64,000 nt of DNA from Bacillota bacterium (GTDB lineage Bacteria; Bacillota; Clostridia; Oscillospirales; Ruminococcaceae). The translations under genes and the position numbers were made by a program. Numbering within the stretch: position 1 is the stretch's first letter; each line of letters begins with the position of its first letter. The notes under the pieces were generated by a model. The model was not told where the DNA came from and searched no databases. It worked only from the letters and a program-made list of their open reading frames with translations. The DNA lies in assembly GCA_023460035.1 (NCBI GenBank), contig JAEWRN010000030.1, positions 9,603 through 73,602 on the forward strand. The letters are read 5' to 3'. This document shows, piece by piece, positions 15,596 through 24,123 of this stretch.

Positions 15596-16468
15596 GTGAA
15601 AGCAAAGCAATTTGTAGAACGCCTGATGAACGCGCTGTTCTTTTTGTGCGGGGTGCTTGCCATCGCCAGTGTGGCGCTGATTGCCATCTATATGATCGTC
15701 AGCGGCATCCCGGCCATTCACGAGATTGGGCTGCTCAATTTTCTCACCGGTGAGGTGTGGGCATCCACCGCAGCCGAGCCTAAGTTCGGCATCCTGGCCT
15801 TTATTTTAACCTCGGTTTACGGCACCGCGGCCGCTACGCTGATCGGCGTGCCGGTGGGGCTGTTTACCGCGGTGTTTCTTGCCAAAATTGCCCCGCGCCG
15901 CGTTGCGGATAAAATTCGCCCCGCCATTGACCTTTTGGCGGGCATCCCGTCGGTCGTGTACGGCCTTGTGGGTGTTTCGGTGCTGGTGCCGCTGATCGCA
16001 CAGGTGTTCGGCCTGCCCAAAGGCACCAGCCTGCTGGCGGCGATTCTGGTTCTTTCGGTCATGATATTGCCCTCCATTGTCAGTGTGTCCGAAACGGCGC
16101 TGGCCGCCGTGCCGCCCGAATACGAGGAGGCCAGCCTTGCCCTTGGGGCTACCCATATCGAGACGATTTTCAGGGTCAGCATCCCGGCCGCCCGCAGCGG
16201 CATTGCCGCCGGGGTGGTGCTGGGCATTGGCCGCGCCATCGGCGAAGCGATGGCAGTTATGATGGTGGCGGGCAATGTGGCCAACATGCCAAGCCTGTTT
16301 GACAGCGTGACATTTCTCACCACGGCAATTTCGAAAGAGATGAGCTATGCATCCGGGCTGCAGCGGCAGGCGCTGTTCTCTATCGCGCTGGTGCTGTTTA
16401 TCTTTATCATGCTCATCAACGTCGTGCTGGGCGCGCTGCTCAAGCGCGGCGGCCGAAAGGAGAAATAA
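15596..16468 (+). CDS. pstC: Phosphate ABC transporter permease PstC
   Basis: 290 residues, GTG start with GGAGGA 5 nt upstream. Six hydrophobic helices, and the EAA cytoplasmic loop that docks to the ATPase reads YEEASLALGATHIETIFRVSIPAARSG. LAGIPSVVYGLVG is typical of Pst permeases. Forms the membrane channel with PstA, whose gene follows after 2 bp. Confidence 0.95.
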   Translation: MKAKQFVERLMNALFFLCGVLAIASVALIAIYMIVSGIPAIHEIGLLNFLTGEVWASTAAEPKFGILAFILTSVYGTAAATLIGVPVGLFTAVFLAKIAPRRVADKIRPAIDLLAGIPSVVYGLVGVSVLVPLIAQVFGLPKGTSLLAAILVLSVMILPSIVSVSETALAAVPPEYEEASLALGATHIETIFRVSIPAARSGIAAGVVLGIGRAIGEAMAVMMVAGNVANMPSLFDSVTFLTTAISKEMSYASGLQRQALFSIALVLFIFIMLINVVLGALLKRGGRKEK

Positions 16469-16470
16469 CC

Positions 16471-17352
16471 ATGCAAGAAACGCAGGAAAGTCGCCTGAAT
16501 GGCCGGCTGCCGCTGCGCAGGCGGCTGTTTGACAACAGCATGCGGGCCATTATCTGGCTGTGCGCCGGCCTTGCCACGCTGCTGGTGCTGCTGCTCATCG
16601 GCTATATTTTGTACCGCGGCGTGCCCAGCATCACATGGCAGCTGCTGTCTTCGCAGGAAAGTTACCTCAAAAATACCATCGGCATTCTGCCCAGCATTTT
16701 AAATACCCTTTATATTATTGTGGCGGCGCTTGCCATTGTGCTGCCGCTGGGGGTCGGCGCCGCGGTGTACCTCACCGAATACGCCCAAAACCCGCGCCTC
16801 GTGCGCGCCATCGAATTTACCACCGAAACACTGGCGGGTATCCCCTCCATCATTTACGGCCTTGTGGGCATGATGTTTTTTTGCCAGCTGCTTGGCCTTG
16901 GCACCAGCCTGCTGGCCGGTGCGCTGACACTGGTCATCATGATTTTGCCCACGATTGTGCGCACCACACAGGAGAGCCTGAAAACCGTGCCCGAAAACTA
17001 CCGCGAGGGCGCGCTGGGCCTTGGGGCCACCAAGTGGACGATGATCCGCACCATTATTCTGCCGTGCAGCATCGACGGCATTGTGACCGGCTGCATCCTT
17101 GCCATTGGTCGCATTGTGGGCGAGTCGGCGGCATTGCTGTTCACCGCGGGCCTTGGGCTTAAGCTGCTGGGCGGCTTTTTCTCCGCCATGGGCGGCTCGG
17201 GTGCAACGCTTAGCGTGGCACTGTATGTCTACGCGATGGAGCGCGGCAAGTTTGACATTGCGTTTGCCGTTGCGGCCGTGCTGATGGTGATTGTGCTGAT
17301 TGTCAATTTCGCCGCAAAATTACTTGCGCGGCGGCTGAAGAAAAGAAGTTAG
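16471..17352 (+). CDS. pstA: Phosphate ABC transporter permease PstA
   Basis: 293 residues. Hydrophobic helices from residue 25 on, LAGIPSIIYGLVGMMFF and the EAA loop YREGALGLGATKWTMIRTIILP. Partner of PstC in the inner-membrane pore. ATG at 16471 uses the AAGGAG site at the end of pstC, and pstB follows after about 30 bp, so the four genes form one operon. Confidence 0.95.
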   Translation: MQETQESRLNGRLPLRRRLFDNSMRAIIWLCAGLATLLVLLLIGYILYRGVPSITWQLLSSQESYLKNTIGILPSILNTLYIIVAALAIVLPLGVGAAVYLTEYAQNPRLVRAIEFTTETLAGIPSIIYGLVGMMFFCQLLGLGTSLLAGALTLVIMILPTIVRTTQESLKTVPENYREGALGLGATKWTMIRTIILPCSIDGIVTGCILAIGRIVGESAALLFTAGLGLKLLGGFFSAMGGSGATLSVALYVYAMERGKFDIAFAVAAVLMVIVLIVNFAAKLLARRLKKRS

Positions 17353-17381
17353 GTAACGGTATTACCTGGGAAGGAACTACG

Positions 17382-18137
17382 ATGGAAAACATCATTACAA
17401 CCGAGGGGCTGCGGCTTTGGTACGGCAACTTTGAGGCGCTTAAGGGCATTACCGCCCCGATTGTCGAGCGGGAGATCACGGCGCTCATTGGGCCGTCCGG
17501 CTGCGGCAAATCGACTTATTTAAAAACACTCAACCGCATGAACGACCTTGTGCAGGGCGTGCGGGTAGAGGGCAAGGTGCTGTATCACGGCGAGGACATT
17601 TTTGCCCCCGGTGTGGACGTGACCAAGCTGCGCAAAAATATCGGCATGGTCTTTCAAAAGCCCAACCCGTTCCCCATGAGCATTTACGACAACATCGCCT
17701 ATGGGCCGCGGCTGCACGGCACTTACTCCAAAGCGCAGATGAGTGAGATTGTAGAAACCAGCCTGCGCGGCGCCAGCCTGTGGGACGAAGTAAAAGACCG
17801 GCTGAAAAAATCGGCCCTGGGGCTGTCTGGCGGGCAGCAGCAGCGCCTTTGCATTGCGCGCGCGCTGGCCGTAAAGCCCGACGTGCTGCTGATGGACGAG
17901 CCCACCAGTGCGCTGGACCCGGCTTCGACCATACGCATTGAAGAGCTGATGGCAGATTTAAAGCAGCATTACACCGTTGTCATCGTGACCCACAATATGC
18001 AGCAGGCCGCGCGCATCAGTGACAAATGTGCCTTCTTTCTGCTGGGCGAAATGGTGGAAATCGGCCCCACAGAGGAGATTTTCAGCATGCCCAAAGACAA
18101 ACGCACCGAGGATTACATCACCGGCCGTTTTGGCTGA
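17382..18137 (+). CDS. pstB: Phosphate ABC transporter ATP-binding protein PstB
   Basis: 251 residues, full length for the family. Walker A GPSGCGKST at 37-45, Q-loop VFQKPNPFPMSIYDNI, ABC signature LSGGQQQRLCIARAL, Walker B VLLMDEPTSALDP and H-loop VTHNMQQA. Powers phosphate import through PstCA. ATG at 17382 follows AAGGA. Confidence 0.97.
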   Translation: MENIITTEGLRLWYGNFEALKGITAPIVEREITALIGPSGCGKSTYLKTLNRMNDLVQGVRVEGKVLYHGEDIFAPGVDVTKLRKNIGMVFQKPNPFPMSIYDNIAYGPRLHGTYSKAQMSEIVETSLRGASLWDEVKDRLKKSALGLSGGQQQRLCIARALAVKPDVLLMDEPTSALDPASTIRIEELMADLKQHYTVVIVTHNMQQAARISDKCAFFLLGEMVEIGPTEEIFSMPKDKRTEDYITGRFG

Positions 18138-18171
18138 TGCACCCGCGTTGCGGCAGGCGTGCAAAAGCTGT

Positions 18172-18199
18172 TTGACGCTGCCGCCGGACAGGGTATAAT
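18172..18199 (+). promoter_or_regulatory. Sigma-A promoter in front of phoU
   Basis: TTGACG (18172) and TATAAT (18194) with a 16-bp spacer, in the pstB-phoU gap. It would give phoU-phoP-phoR basal expression independent of the PhoP-activated pstS promoter. Confidence 0.75.
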
Positions 18200-18222
18200 A
18201 GAAGAAAGTAAAGGTGAAAACA

Positions 18223-18876
18223 ATGTCTGTCAGAAAGACGTTTGACGCAGAGCTGGAAGAGCTGATGGCAAGCCTGATTAAGATGAGCTCGCTTGCCGTA
18301 GAAGCAATCAATAATTCGGTGCGGGCCTTTGAGCGGCACGACCTTACGCTGGCTGCAAGTGTGGTGCAGGGCGACCGCGAAGTGGACGACATGGAGCGCG
18401 AGATCGAGCGGCGCTGCCTGACCCTTTTATTGCGCCAGCAGCCGGTCGCGCGCGATTTGCGCACCATTTCCACCGCACTGAAAATGATCACCGACATCGA
18501 GCGCATTGGCGATGCCGCGGCGGACATCGCCGAGATCACGCCGCACCTCACGGGCGAAATCCCCGAAATCCGGGTGCGCATCGTGGCAATGGCAGAGGCG
18601 GCGCAGGGCATGGTGTACGACGCTGTAAATGCGTTTGTGCACACCGACATGGCGCTGGCCGAAAAAGTGATTGGCCGCGACGATATTGTGGACGACGCCT
18701 TCAACGACATCAAGGTAAACATGGTCGAAGTGCTGAAAAAAGACACTTCGCTGGTGGATGTGGCCATTGATTACCTGATGATTACCAAATACTTAGAGCG
18801 CCTGGGTGACCACGCGGTCAATATCTGTGAATGGGCCGAATTTTACAATACCGGCATTCACCAGACAGGGCGCTGA
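18223..18876 (+). CDS. phoU: Phosphate-uptake regulator PhoU
   Basis: 217 residues, two three-helix PhoU repeats: the metal-binding acidic patches appear as DREVDDMEREIE in repeat 1 and GRDDIVDDAFNDI in repeat 2, with the ISTALKMITDIERIGD and MITKYLERLGDHAVNI helices. PhoU links PstSCAB transport state to inhibition of the PhoR kinase. ATG at 18223 is preferred to the GTG at 18214, which lies inside the AAAGGTG site. Followed after 32 bp by the response regulator. Confidence 0.95.
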   Translation: MSVRKTFDAELEELMASLIKMSSLAVEAINNSVRAFERHDLTLAASVVQGDREVDDMEREIERRCLTLLLRQQPVARDLRTISTALKMITDIERIGDAAADIAEITPHLTGEIPEIRVRIVAMAEAAQGMVYDAVNAFVHTDMALAEKVIGRDDIVDDAFNDIKVNMVEVLKKDTSLVDVAIDYLMITKYLERLGDHAVNICEWAEFYNTGIHQTGR

Positions 18877-18908
18877 GCTAAAAACAGAAAAGACAGGGGG
18901 CAGATCGT

Positions 18909-19616
18909 TTGGCACAGCTGATTTATGTGGTCGAAGACGACGACAGCATCCGCATGCTGCTGCGCGCGGCACTGGAGACAGAGGGCTTTGCCGTGCGGGA
19001 GTACCCGCAGGCGGCACAGGCATTGTCGGATATGAAGCAATACCGCCCGGCACTGGTGATTTTCGACATCATGCTGGACGGCATGGACGGCATCACCGCA
19101 CTGCGGCTGATGCGCCAAAACCCGGAATTTCGCCGCATCAAAGCGATGATGCTGACGGCAAAGGACACCGAGACCGACAAGGTAAAAGGGCTGGATGCGG
19201 GTGCGGACGATTACATGACAAAACCGTTCAGCGTGCTGGAATTGTGTGCCCGGGTGCGGGCACTGCTGCGCCGTGCGGGCGAAGAAGAGACCCTGTTGCA
19301 GGACCACTACACCTTTGGCGCGCTGCAGGTCGATTTGCCCGCGCGCGAAGTGCAGATGGGCGACGAGCCGGTCGAGCTGACCTACAAAGAGTTTGAATTG
19401 CTAAAAATGCTGATTGCGGGTATTGGCCGTGCCATTGGGCGCGAAGAGCTGCTGCAAAAGGTGTGGGGGTACGATTTTATTGGCGAAACGCGTACCTTGG
19501 ATATGCATATCGGCACGCTGCGCCAAAAACTGGGCGATGACCCCACCCACCCGCAGTACATTAAAACAGTGCGCGGGGTCGGTTACCGCTTTATTGCCGA
19601 AAAGACGGGCGACTGA
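18909..19616 (+). CDS. phoP: OmpR/PhoB-family response regulator (PhoP/PhoB role)
   Basis: 235 residues, TTG start after AGGGGG. Receiver domain: acidic pocket EDDD at 9-12, phospho-acceptor Asp53 in IFDIMLDG, LTAKD, and TKPF. C-terminal winged helix: ELTYKEFELLKMLIAG, GREELLQKVWGYD and TRTLDMHIGTLRQKLGDDP...RGVGYRF. Its position between phoU and the kinase and the direct-repeat boxes at pstS mark it as the phosphate regulator. Confidence 0.9.
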   Translation: MAQLIYVVEDDDSIRMLLRAALETEGFAVREYPQAAQALSDMKQYRPALVIFDIMLDGMDGITALRLMRQNPEFRRIKAMMLTAKDTETDKVKGLDAGADDYMTKPFSVLELCARVRALLRRAGEEETLLQDHYTFGALQVDLPAREVQMGDEPVELTYKEFELLKMLIAGIGRAIGREELLQKVWGYDFIGETRTLDMHIGTLRQKLGDDPTHPQYIKTVRGVGYRFIAEKTGD

Positions 19617-19636
19617 CCGCCCCCTAGGGAGGACAG

Positions 19637-21373
19637 ATGAAAAAACGAATCATGAAAAGCACCGCCATGGTGCTTGGCCTTGGCCTTTTGGTGTGCATGC
19701 TGATCGCCTCGATGGCGTTTGAGGCAAGGGTCACCGACCGCACGCGGGCCGATATGAAAAAACTGGCGACGTCCATTGCGCAGCAGGCACAGCTGACCGA
19801 TGGCCGCACGCCCGAGGACGCGGCACGGCTTTCGGGTGGCGCAGGCGGGGTGCGGGTGACCTTTGTGGATGCACAGGGCAATGTCACCGGCGATTCTGCG
19901 GTGCAGGCCGACACGATGGAAAACCACGCCACGCGTGAGGAAATTGTGCAGGCATCGGGCGGGGGCATTGGCGTTGCGGTACGCCGCAGCGCCACCACCG
20001 GGGAAAACATGATGTATGTGGCGGTCAAGCTGGGCGACGGCAGCTTTGTGCGGGTGTCGGACAGTTACCCGTCGTTTGCCGCCGGGCTGGTAAGCTTTTT
20101 GCCGGCGGTGCTGATTGCCGCGCTGGTGGCGTTTTTAATTGCGCTGGTGCTGGCCGACCGGCTGGCCAAAAGTATTTCAGAGCCGATTGAAGAGCTGTCG
20201 GACAGCTTAAAGCTGGTGAAAAGCGGTGGTGCCCGGCTGGACCCCAACGCCTATTACTACGATGAATTGCAGGACATGGCCGCCGACATCAACCAGATTT
20301 CGTCGGAGGTGGACGCCACCCTCAGCACACTGACGCGTGAGCGCAGCCGCATCGACTATATCCTGGACAATATGGACGAGGGCCTGATTTTGCTGGGCAG
20401 CGAGCAGGAGGTCATTCTCATCAACCGCGCGGCCTGCACCTTCCTTGGCTGCGACAAAGCGGTCACCGGCAAAAACATTGTGTATGCCACCCGGCAGATG
20501 CCGTTTTTAGATGGGGTCGAGGGCGCGGTAAACCACGGCAAAACGACAAGGGTCGAGCTGCCGCTTTTTGGCGGGTCGCTCATCGAGGCGGTCATCAGCC
20601 CCATCGCCAGCCCCGAAAACGGGGTTGGCATGGCAGAGGCCGCCATCGCGGTGCTGTCCGACATCACAATACGGCGCAACGCGGTAAAAATGCGGCAGGA
20701 GTTCTTTTCAAACGCCAGCCACGAGCTGAAAACCCCCATCACTTCCATCGGCGGCTTTGCCGAGCTGCTGTGCAACTCCACCCAGCTCACCGAGACACAG
20801 AAAGAGGAGTTTGCCCGCCGCATTTTAAAAGAGACCGGCCGCATGCAAAACCTCATCAACGATATTATTATGATCAGCCGGCTGGAAGCCGGGGACATTG
20901 TCTTTTCGCGCGAAGTGCTGGACCTTGCCGAAGTGGTGCGCAATGTAGCGGCAGATGCAAAGCCCATGGCCGAACAGCGCGGCATCACCATGACCTGCAT
21001 GGCACAGCAAAGCATTTTGTCTGCGTCGCACCGCGAAATGCAAGAGCTGGTGGGCAACCTGGTGCAAAACGCCGTGCGGTACAGCGAGGAGGGCGGCTTT
21101 GTGGATATTGAGCTGACGGCCGGGCAAAACGGCACGGTGCTCAAGGTGCACAACACCGGCAGCTACATTGAACCGCGTTACCGCGAGCGCATTTTTGAGC
21201 GGTTTTACCGCATCGACAAAGGCCGCAGCAAGGCAATGGGCGGCACCGGGCTGGGGCTTGCCATCGTAAAACACGTGGCGGGGCAGTACCACGCCATGGT
21301 TGAGGTGCAGTCCGAGCCGGATGTCGGCACCACGTTTATTGTCACCTTCCCGCCTGCGGGCGCTGCGGAGTGA
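19637..21373 (+). CDS. phoR: Phosphate-sensing histidine kinase PhoR
   Basis: 578 residues. N-terminal membrane helix, extracytoplasmic sensor (about 35-145), second helix (about 148-172), HAMP-like linker, PAS-type segment (about 235-345), then HisKA with His362 in SNASHELKTPIT and HATPase_c with N box LVGNLVQNAVRYS, F box ERFYRIDKGRSK and G box GGTGLGLAIVKH. This is the standard PhoR order. Start ATG at 19637 follows AGGGAGGA. It phosphorylates the regulator encoded 20 bp upstream. Confidence 0.92.
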   Translation: MKKRIMKSTAMVLGLGLLVCMLIASMAFEARVTDRTRADMKKLATSIAQQAQLTDGRTPEDAARLSGGAGGVRVTFVDAQGNVTGDSAVQADTMENHATREEIVQASGGGIGVAVRRSATTGENMMYVAVKLGDGSFVRVSDSYPSFAAGLVSFLPAVLIAALVAFLIALVLADRLAKSISEPIEELSDSLKLVKSGGARLDPNAYYYDELQDMAADINQISSEVDATLSTLTRERSRIDYILDNMDEGLILLGSEQEVILINRAACTFLGCDKAVTGKNIVYATRQMPFLDGVEGAVNHGKTTRVELPLFGGSLIEAVISPIASPENGVGMAEAAIAVLSDITIRRNAVKMRQEFFSNASHELKTPITSIGGFAELLCNSTQLTETQKEEFARRILKETGRMQNLINDIIMISRLEAGDIVFSREVLDLAEVVRNVAADAKPMAEQRGITMTCMAQQSILSASHREMQELVGNLVQNAVRYSEEGGFVDIELTAGQNGTVLKVHNTGSYIEPRYRERIFERFYRIDKGRSKAMGGTGLGLAIVKHVAGQYHAMVEVQSEPDVGTTFIVTFPPAGAAE

Positions 21374-21408
21374 TTCTGCCACTTCACGTTATTTTCACAG
21401 GGAACCAA

Positions 21409-21437
21409 TTGTTTTCTCACTTTTCTCATGGTATGAT
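21409..21437 (+). promoter_or_regulatory. Sigma-A promoter of the zinc-ribbon gene
   Basis: TTGTTT (21409) and TATGAT (21432) with a 17-bp spacer. Confidence 0.6.
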
Positions 21438-21490
21438 GAACAAAAAGGGTTTTGCTGTGCAAAACCGTCCTGAGATAAGGAGTGAACTGT

Positions 21491-22027
21491 ATGATTTGCA
21501 GAAAATGCGGCAGGGAACTGCCGGATGATGCCCGCTTTTGCGGCACCTGCGGTACCCCTGTAAACTTTAGCGCGCCGGCCGCAGAGCCCGCCGCCCCCCA
21601 GCCGCCCATGGCACCGCAGCAGAGTGAAGAGGTACCGCCCCCGCCCGCCACAGAGCCCGCGGCACCGGGCGCGGCAACCGGCAACTACAGTTATAATTAT
21701 GGCGGCCAGGCCACCCCGCCCCCTGCGGCACCGCAGCCGGTGCAGGCACCCATGGCACCGCCCCCCGCGCCAAACCTTGACGCGCCGATGAGCACCGGCC
21801 AGTTTTTACTGCAAGAGCTCATCTGCATTGTCCCGGTGGTCAACCTGGTCATGCTGTTGATCTGGGCGTTTTCGGATAACACGAATACCAACCGCAAAAA
21901 CTGGTCGCGTGCGCGCCTGATTTTGGTTGGCATCAGTGTTGTGCTGTCCATCATTTTTTTGGTCATTTTAATTCTGGCGTTCAGTGCCGGGTATTACCCG
22001 AAGGGCCTGTATTACGGCCGCTGGTAA
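21491..22027 (+). CDS. Zinc-ribbon membrane protein with Pro/Ala-rich linker
   Basis: 178 residues. The N terminus MICRKCGRELPDDARFCGTCGTP is a zinc ribbon (CxxC-x9-12-CxxC). It is followed by about 70 residues rich in Pro, Ala and Gln and then two hydrophobic helices (about 103-122 and 137-163) separated by a basic loop NTNRKNWSRA. Proteins of this shape are common in Firmicutes, with no settled function; they may act in membrane stress or as adaptor proteins. ATG at 21491 follows AAGGAG; it has its own promoter and terminator, so it is monocistronic. Confidence 0.75.
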   Translation: MICRKCGRELPDDARFCGTCGTPVNFSAPAAEPAAPQPPMAPQQSEEVPPPPATEPAAPGAATGNYSYNYGGQATPPPAAPQPVQAPMAPPPAPNLDAPMSTGQFLLQELICIVPVVNLVMLLIWAFSDNTNTNRKNWSRARLILVGISVVLSIIFLVILILAFSAGYYPKGLYYGRW

Positions 22028-22041
22028 ACACGAACAACTAA

Positions 22042-22076
22042 GCCCGCAGAAGCATGCTTCTGCGGGCTTTTCTTTT
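22042..22076. terminator. Terminator after the zinc-ribbon gene
   Basis: Perfect 13-bp palindromic arms GCCCGCAGAAGCA / TGCTTCTGCGGGC, then a T-rich tail; can act for both converging genes. Confidence 0.9.
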
Positions 22077-22105
22077 TAATATTGGGTGTGGGTGCCCGGC
22101 CCTGC

Positions 22106-22885
22106 TTACAGCTGCGCCGCCATGTCGCCAATGCCGTCAAACACAAAATCGGCGCGTATCGCAGAGGCTTTATAGTCTGCCGGCGTCGTCTCACCGGTAA
22201 GCACTAGCGCCGTTTTTACGCCGCATGCCCCCAAGGCAATGTCGGTGTAAAGCCGGTCGCCCACCATGCACACGTCGCCCAGCGGCAGGCCAAAGCGCGC
22301 GGCGGCAGCGGCGGCAATTTCGCCGTTTGGCTTGCCAATGATTACGTCGGGCCGGCGGCCGGTGCAGGCCTCCACCAGCGCAATCACGCCGCCGATATCC
22401 GGTATAAACCCGCCTTTGACCGGGCAATTAAAATCCGGGTGGGTGGCAATGTAGGGCAGCCCGGCGCGCACGGCATTGCACAGGTCGGTCAGCTTTTCAT
22501 AGGTCAGCGTGGTGTCAAAGCCCAGCACCACGGCTTTGGGTGCCGCGGCATGCACGGCATAGCCTGCCGCGGTAAACTGCGCTTCTAAGCTGGGGGTGCC
22601 AATCAGCAGCAAATCGGTTGCAAACCCCTCGCGCGCAAGGTAAGCCAGCGTGGCGTCGGCACTGGTGAAAATTTCATCCTCTGTCACCGCCGCCCCCATG
22701 GCATTCAGCTTTTTTAAATAGTCGCCCCGCCCGCGGGACGAGTTATTGGTCAAAAATAAAAACGGCGTGTGGTTAGCCCGCAGTGCCGCCAAAAAGCCCA
22801 GCGCGCCGGGCAGCGGCGTGTCGTCCAGATAAAAAGTGCCGTCCAAATCCAGCAAAAAAAGCCGCACGGCAGAAAGTGCCCCCAT
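22106..22885 (-). CDS. NagD/p-nitrophenylphosphatase-like HAD-superfamily phosphatase
   Basis: 259 residues. HAD motif I FLLDLDGTFY at residues 9-18, motif II LFLTNNSSRG, the capping domain with GFDTTLTYEKL, motif III IIGKPN and motif IV MVGDRLYTDI. This is the class IIA (NagD, PGP/AUM) type, which dephosphorylates sugar phosphates or cleans up toxic side-products. The start ATG at 22885 is placed after AGGGGG; a longer open frame to 23065 has no motif content. Divergent from the glycosyltransferase gene at 23091. Confidence 0.88.
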   Translation of the reverse strand: MGALSAVRLFLLDLDGTFYLDDTPLPGALGFLAALRANHTPFLFLTNNSSRGRGDYLKKLNAMGAAVTEDEIFTSADATLAYLAREGFATDLLLIGTPSLEAQFTAAGYAVHAAAPKAVVLGFDTTLTYEKLTDLCNAVRAGLPYIATHPDFNCPVKGGFIPDIGGVIALVEACTGRRPDVIIGKPNGEIAAAAAARFGLPLGDVCMVGDRLYTDIALGACGVKTALVLTGETTPADYKASAIRADFVFDGIGDMAAQL

Positions 22886-23090
22886 GTTTGCCCCCTGTTC
22901 CGGCACGCGGCAGGCGTGCCAGTTGTTACTTGCGGCGGCAGGGGCACAGGCTGGCCGCCGCACACCGCAGCCCTTATTATAAAAGAAACGGCGCAAAACG
23001 GCAACCATTGCAAAACGCGCCGCAAAACGGTACACTTGTGGGGAAAGGCCGCCGTTGGCGGCCACAGTTTACAAGAACAGGGGAATCTGT

Positions 23091-24089
23091 GTGAAAGCAT
23101 CTGTCATTATACCCAACCTCAACGGCGAACTTTGGCTGAAAGAGAGTATTGAAAGCATTTTAGCACAGGACTTTACCGATTTTGAGCTGATTGTCATCGA
23201 CAACGGCTCTACCGACGGCAGCCTTGCCATTGCGCGGTCTTACCAATCGCTGCCGAACTATACCTTAATTGAAAACAGCCAGAACACCGGGTTTTCGGCG
23301 GCGGTCAACGCGGGCATTCGCGCGTCACACGGCGAATACGCGGTGATGTTCAACAACGACGCCTTTGCCGAGCCGAACTGGCTGCGCGAGCTGGTGGCGA
23401 CGGCAGACCGCGACAAACGGGTGTTTTCGGTGTCGTCGCTGATGCTGCGCTATTACGAGCCAGAGCTTGCCGACGACGCGGGGGACTATGTGACGGTGTT
23501 TGGCTGGGCGGCCAAAACCGGCGACGGCATGCTTGCCAGCCGCTACCAGCGCCCGCGGCGCTGCTTTTCGGCCTGCGGCGGCGCGGCGCTGTACCGGCGC
23601 AATATTTTAGATGAAATCGGCCTGTTTGACGAGCTGTTTTTCGCCTATTATGAGGATGTTGATTTGGGCTGGCGCGCCAACAGCCTAGGCTACCGCAACC
23701 TGTATTGCCCCACCGCTGTCTGCCGGCACATCTGCGGCGCGACGACCGGCGGCATCCGCGGTGGTACTTATAATGAATTTAAGTCGATTCAAAGCGGGCG
23801 CAATTCGCTGCTTATGCCCTATAAAAACGAGCCGCTGCTGATGCTGCTGCTCAACCTGCCGTTTTTGCTGGTGGGCTACCTTGTCAAGCTTTGCGTGTTT
23901 GCGCTGCGCGGGTACGGCAAAGCGTATCTGCAAGGCGCACGCGAGGCGTTTCGCGCGCTGCCGCGGCTGCAAAAGCCCAAGTTTCGGCTGCGCAACCTGC
24001 CGTATTATGTGCTATTGCAGTTTTGGCTGATCGGTAACTTTTTTAAATACGCCGTGTACCGCACCCGCCGTGCGCTGGGCCGCAAATAA
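23091..24089 (+). CDS. GT2 family glycosyltransferase
   Basis: 332 residues, GTG start. GT-A fold: SVIIPNLNGELWLKESIESI, the nucleotide-binding VIDNGSTDGS, NTGFSAAVNAGI, and the DXD-equivalent MFNNDAF; the acceptor side has CGGAALYRR, GLFDELFFAYYEDVDLGWRA (catalytic ED) as in rhamnosyltransferase-like enzymes. A hydrophobic segment LLMLLLNLPFLLVGYLVKL near 255-275 anchors the C terminus. It probably adds a sugar to a cell-surface polymer. Not in an obvious polysaccharide locus; a strong terminator follows. Confidence 0.88.
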   Translation: MKASVIIPNLNGELWLKESIESILAQDFTDFELIVIDNGSTDGSLAIARSYQSLPNYTLIENSQNTGFSAAVNAGIRASHGEYAVMFNNDAFAEPNWLRELVATADRDKRVFSVSSLMLRYYEPELADDAGDYVTVFGWAAKTGDGMLASRYQRPRRCFSACGGAALYRRNILDEIGLFDELFFAYYEDVDLGWRANSLGYRNLYCPTAVCRHICGATTGGIRGGTYNEFKSIQSGRNSLLMPYKNEPLLMLLLNLPFLLVGYLVKLCVFALRGYGKAYLQGAREAFRALPRLQKPKFRLRNLPYYVLLQFWLIGNFFKYAVYRTRRALGRK

Positions 24090-24090
24090 A

Positions 24091-24120
24091 ACACAGGCAC
24101 CCCGCGGGGTGCCTGTGTTT
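24091..24120. terminator. Bidirectional terminator
   Basis: ACACAGGCACCCC / GGGGTGCCTGTGT stem with T and A tails between convergent genes. Confidence 0.9.
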
Positions 24121-24123
24121 GTA

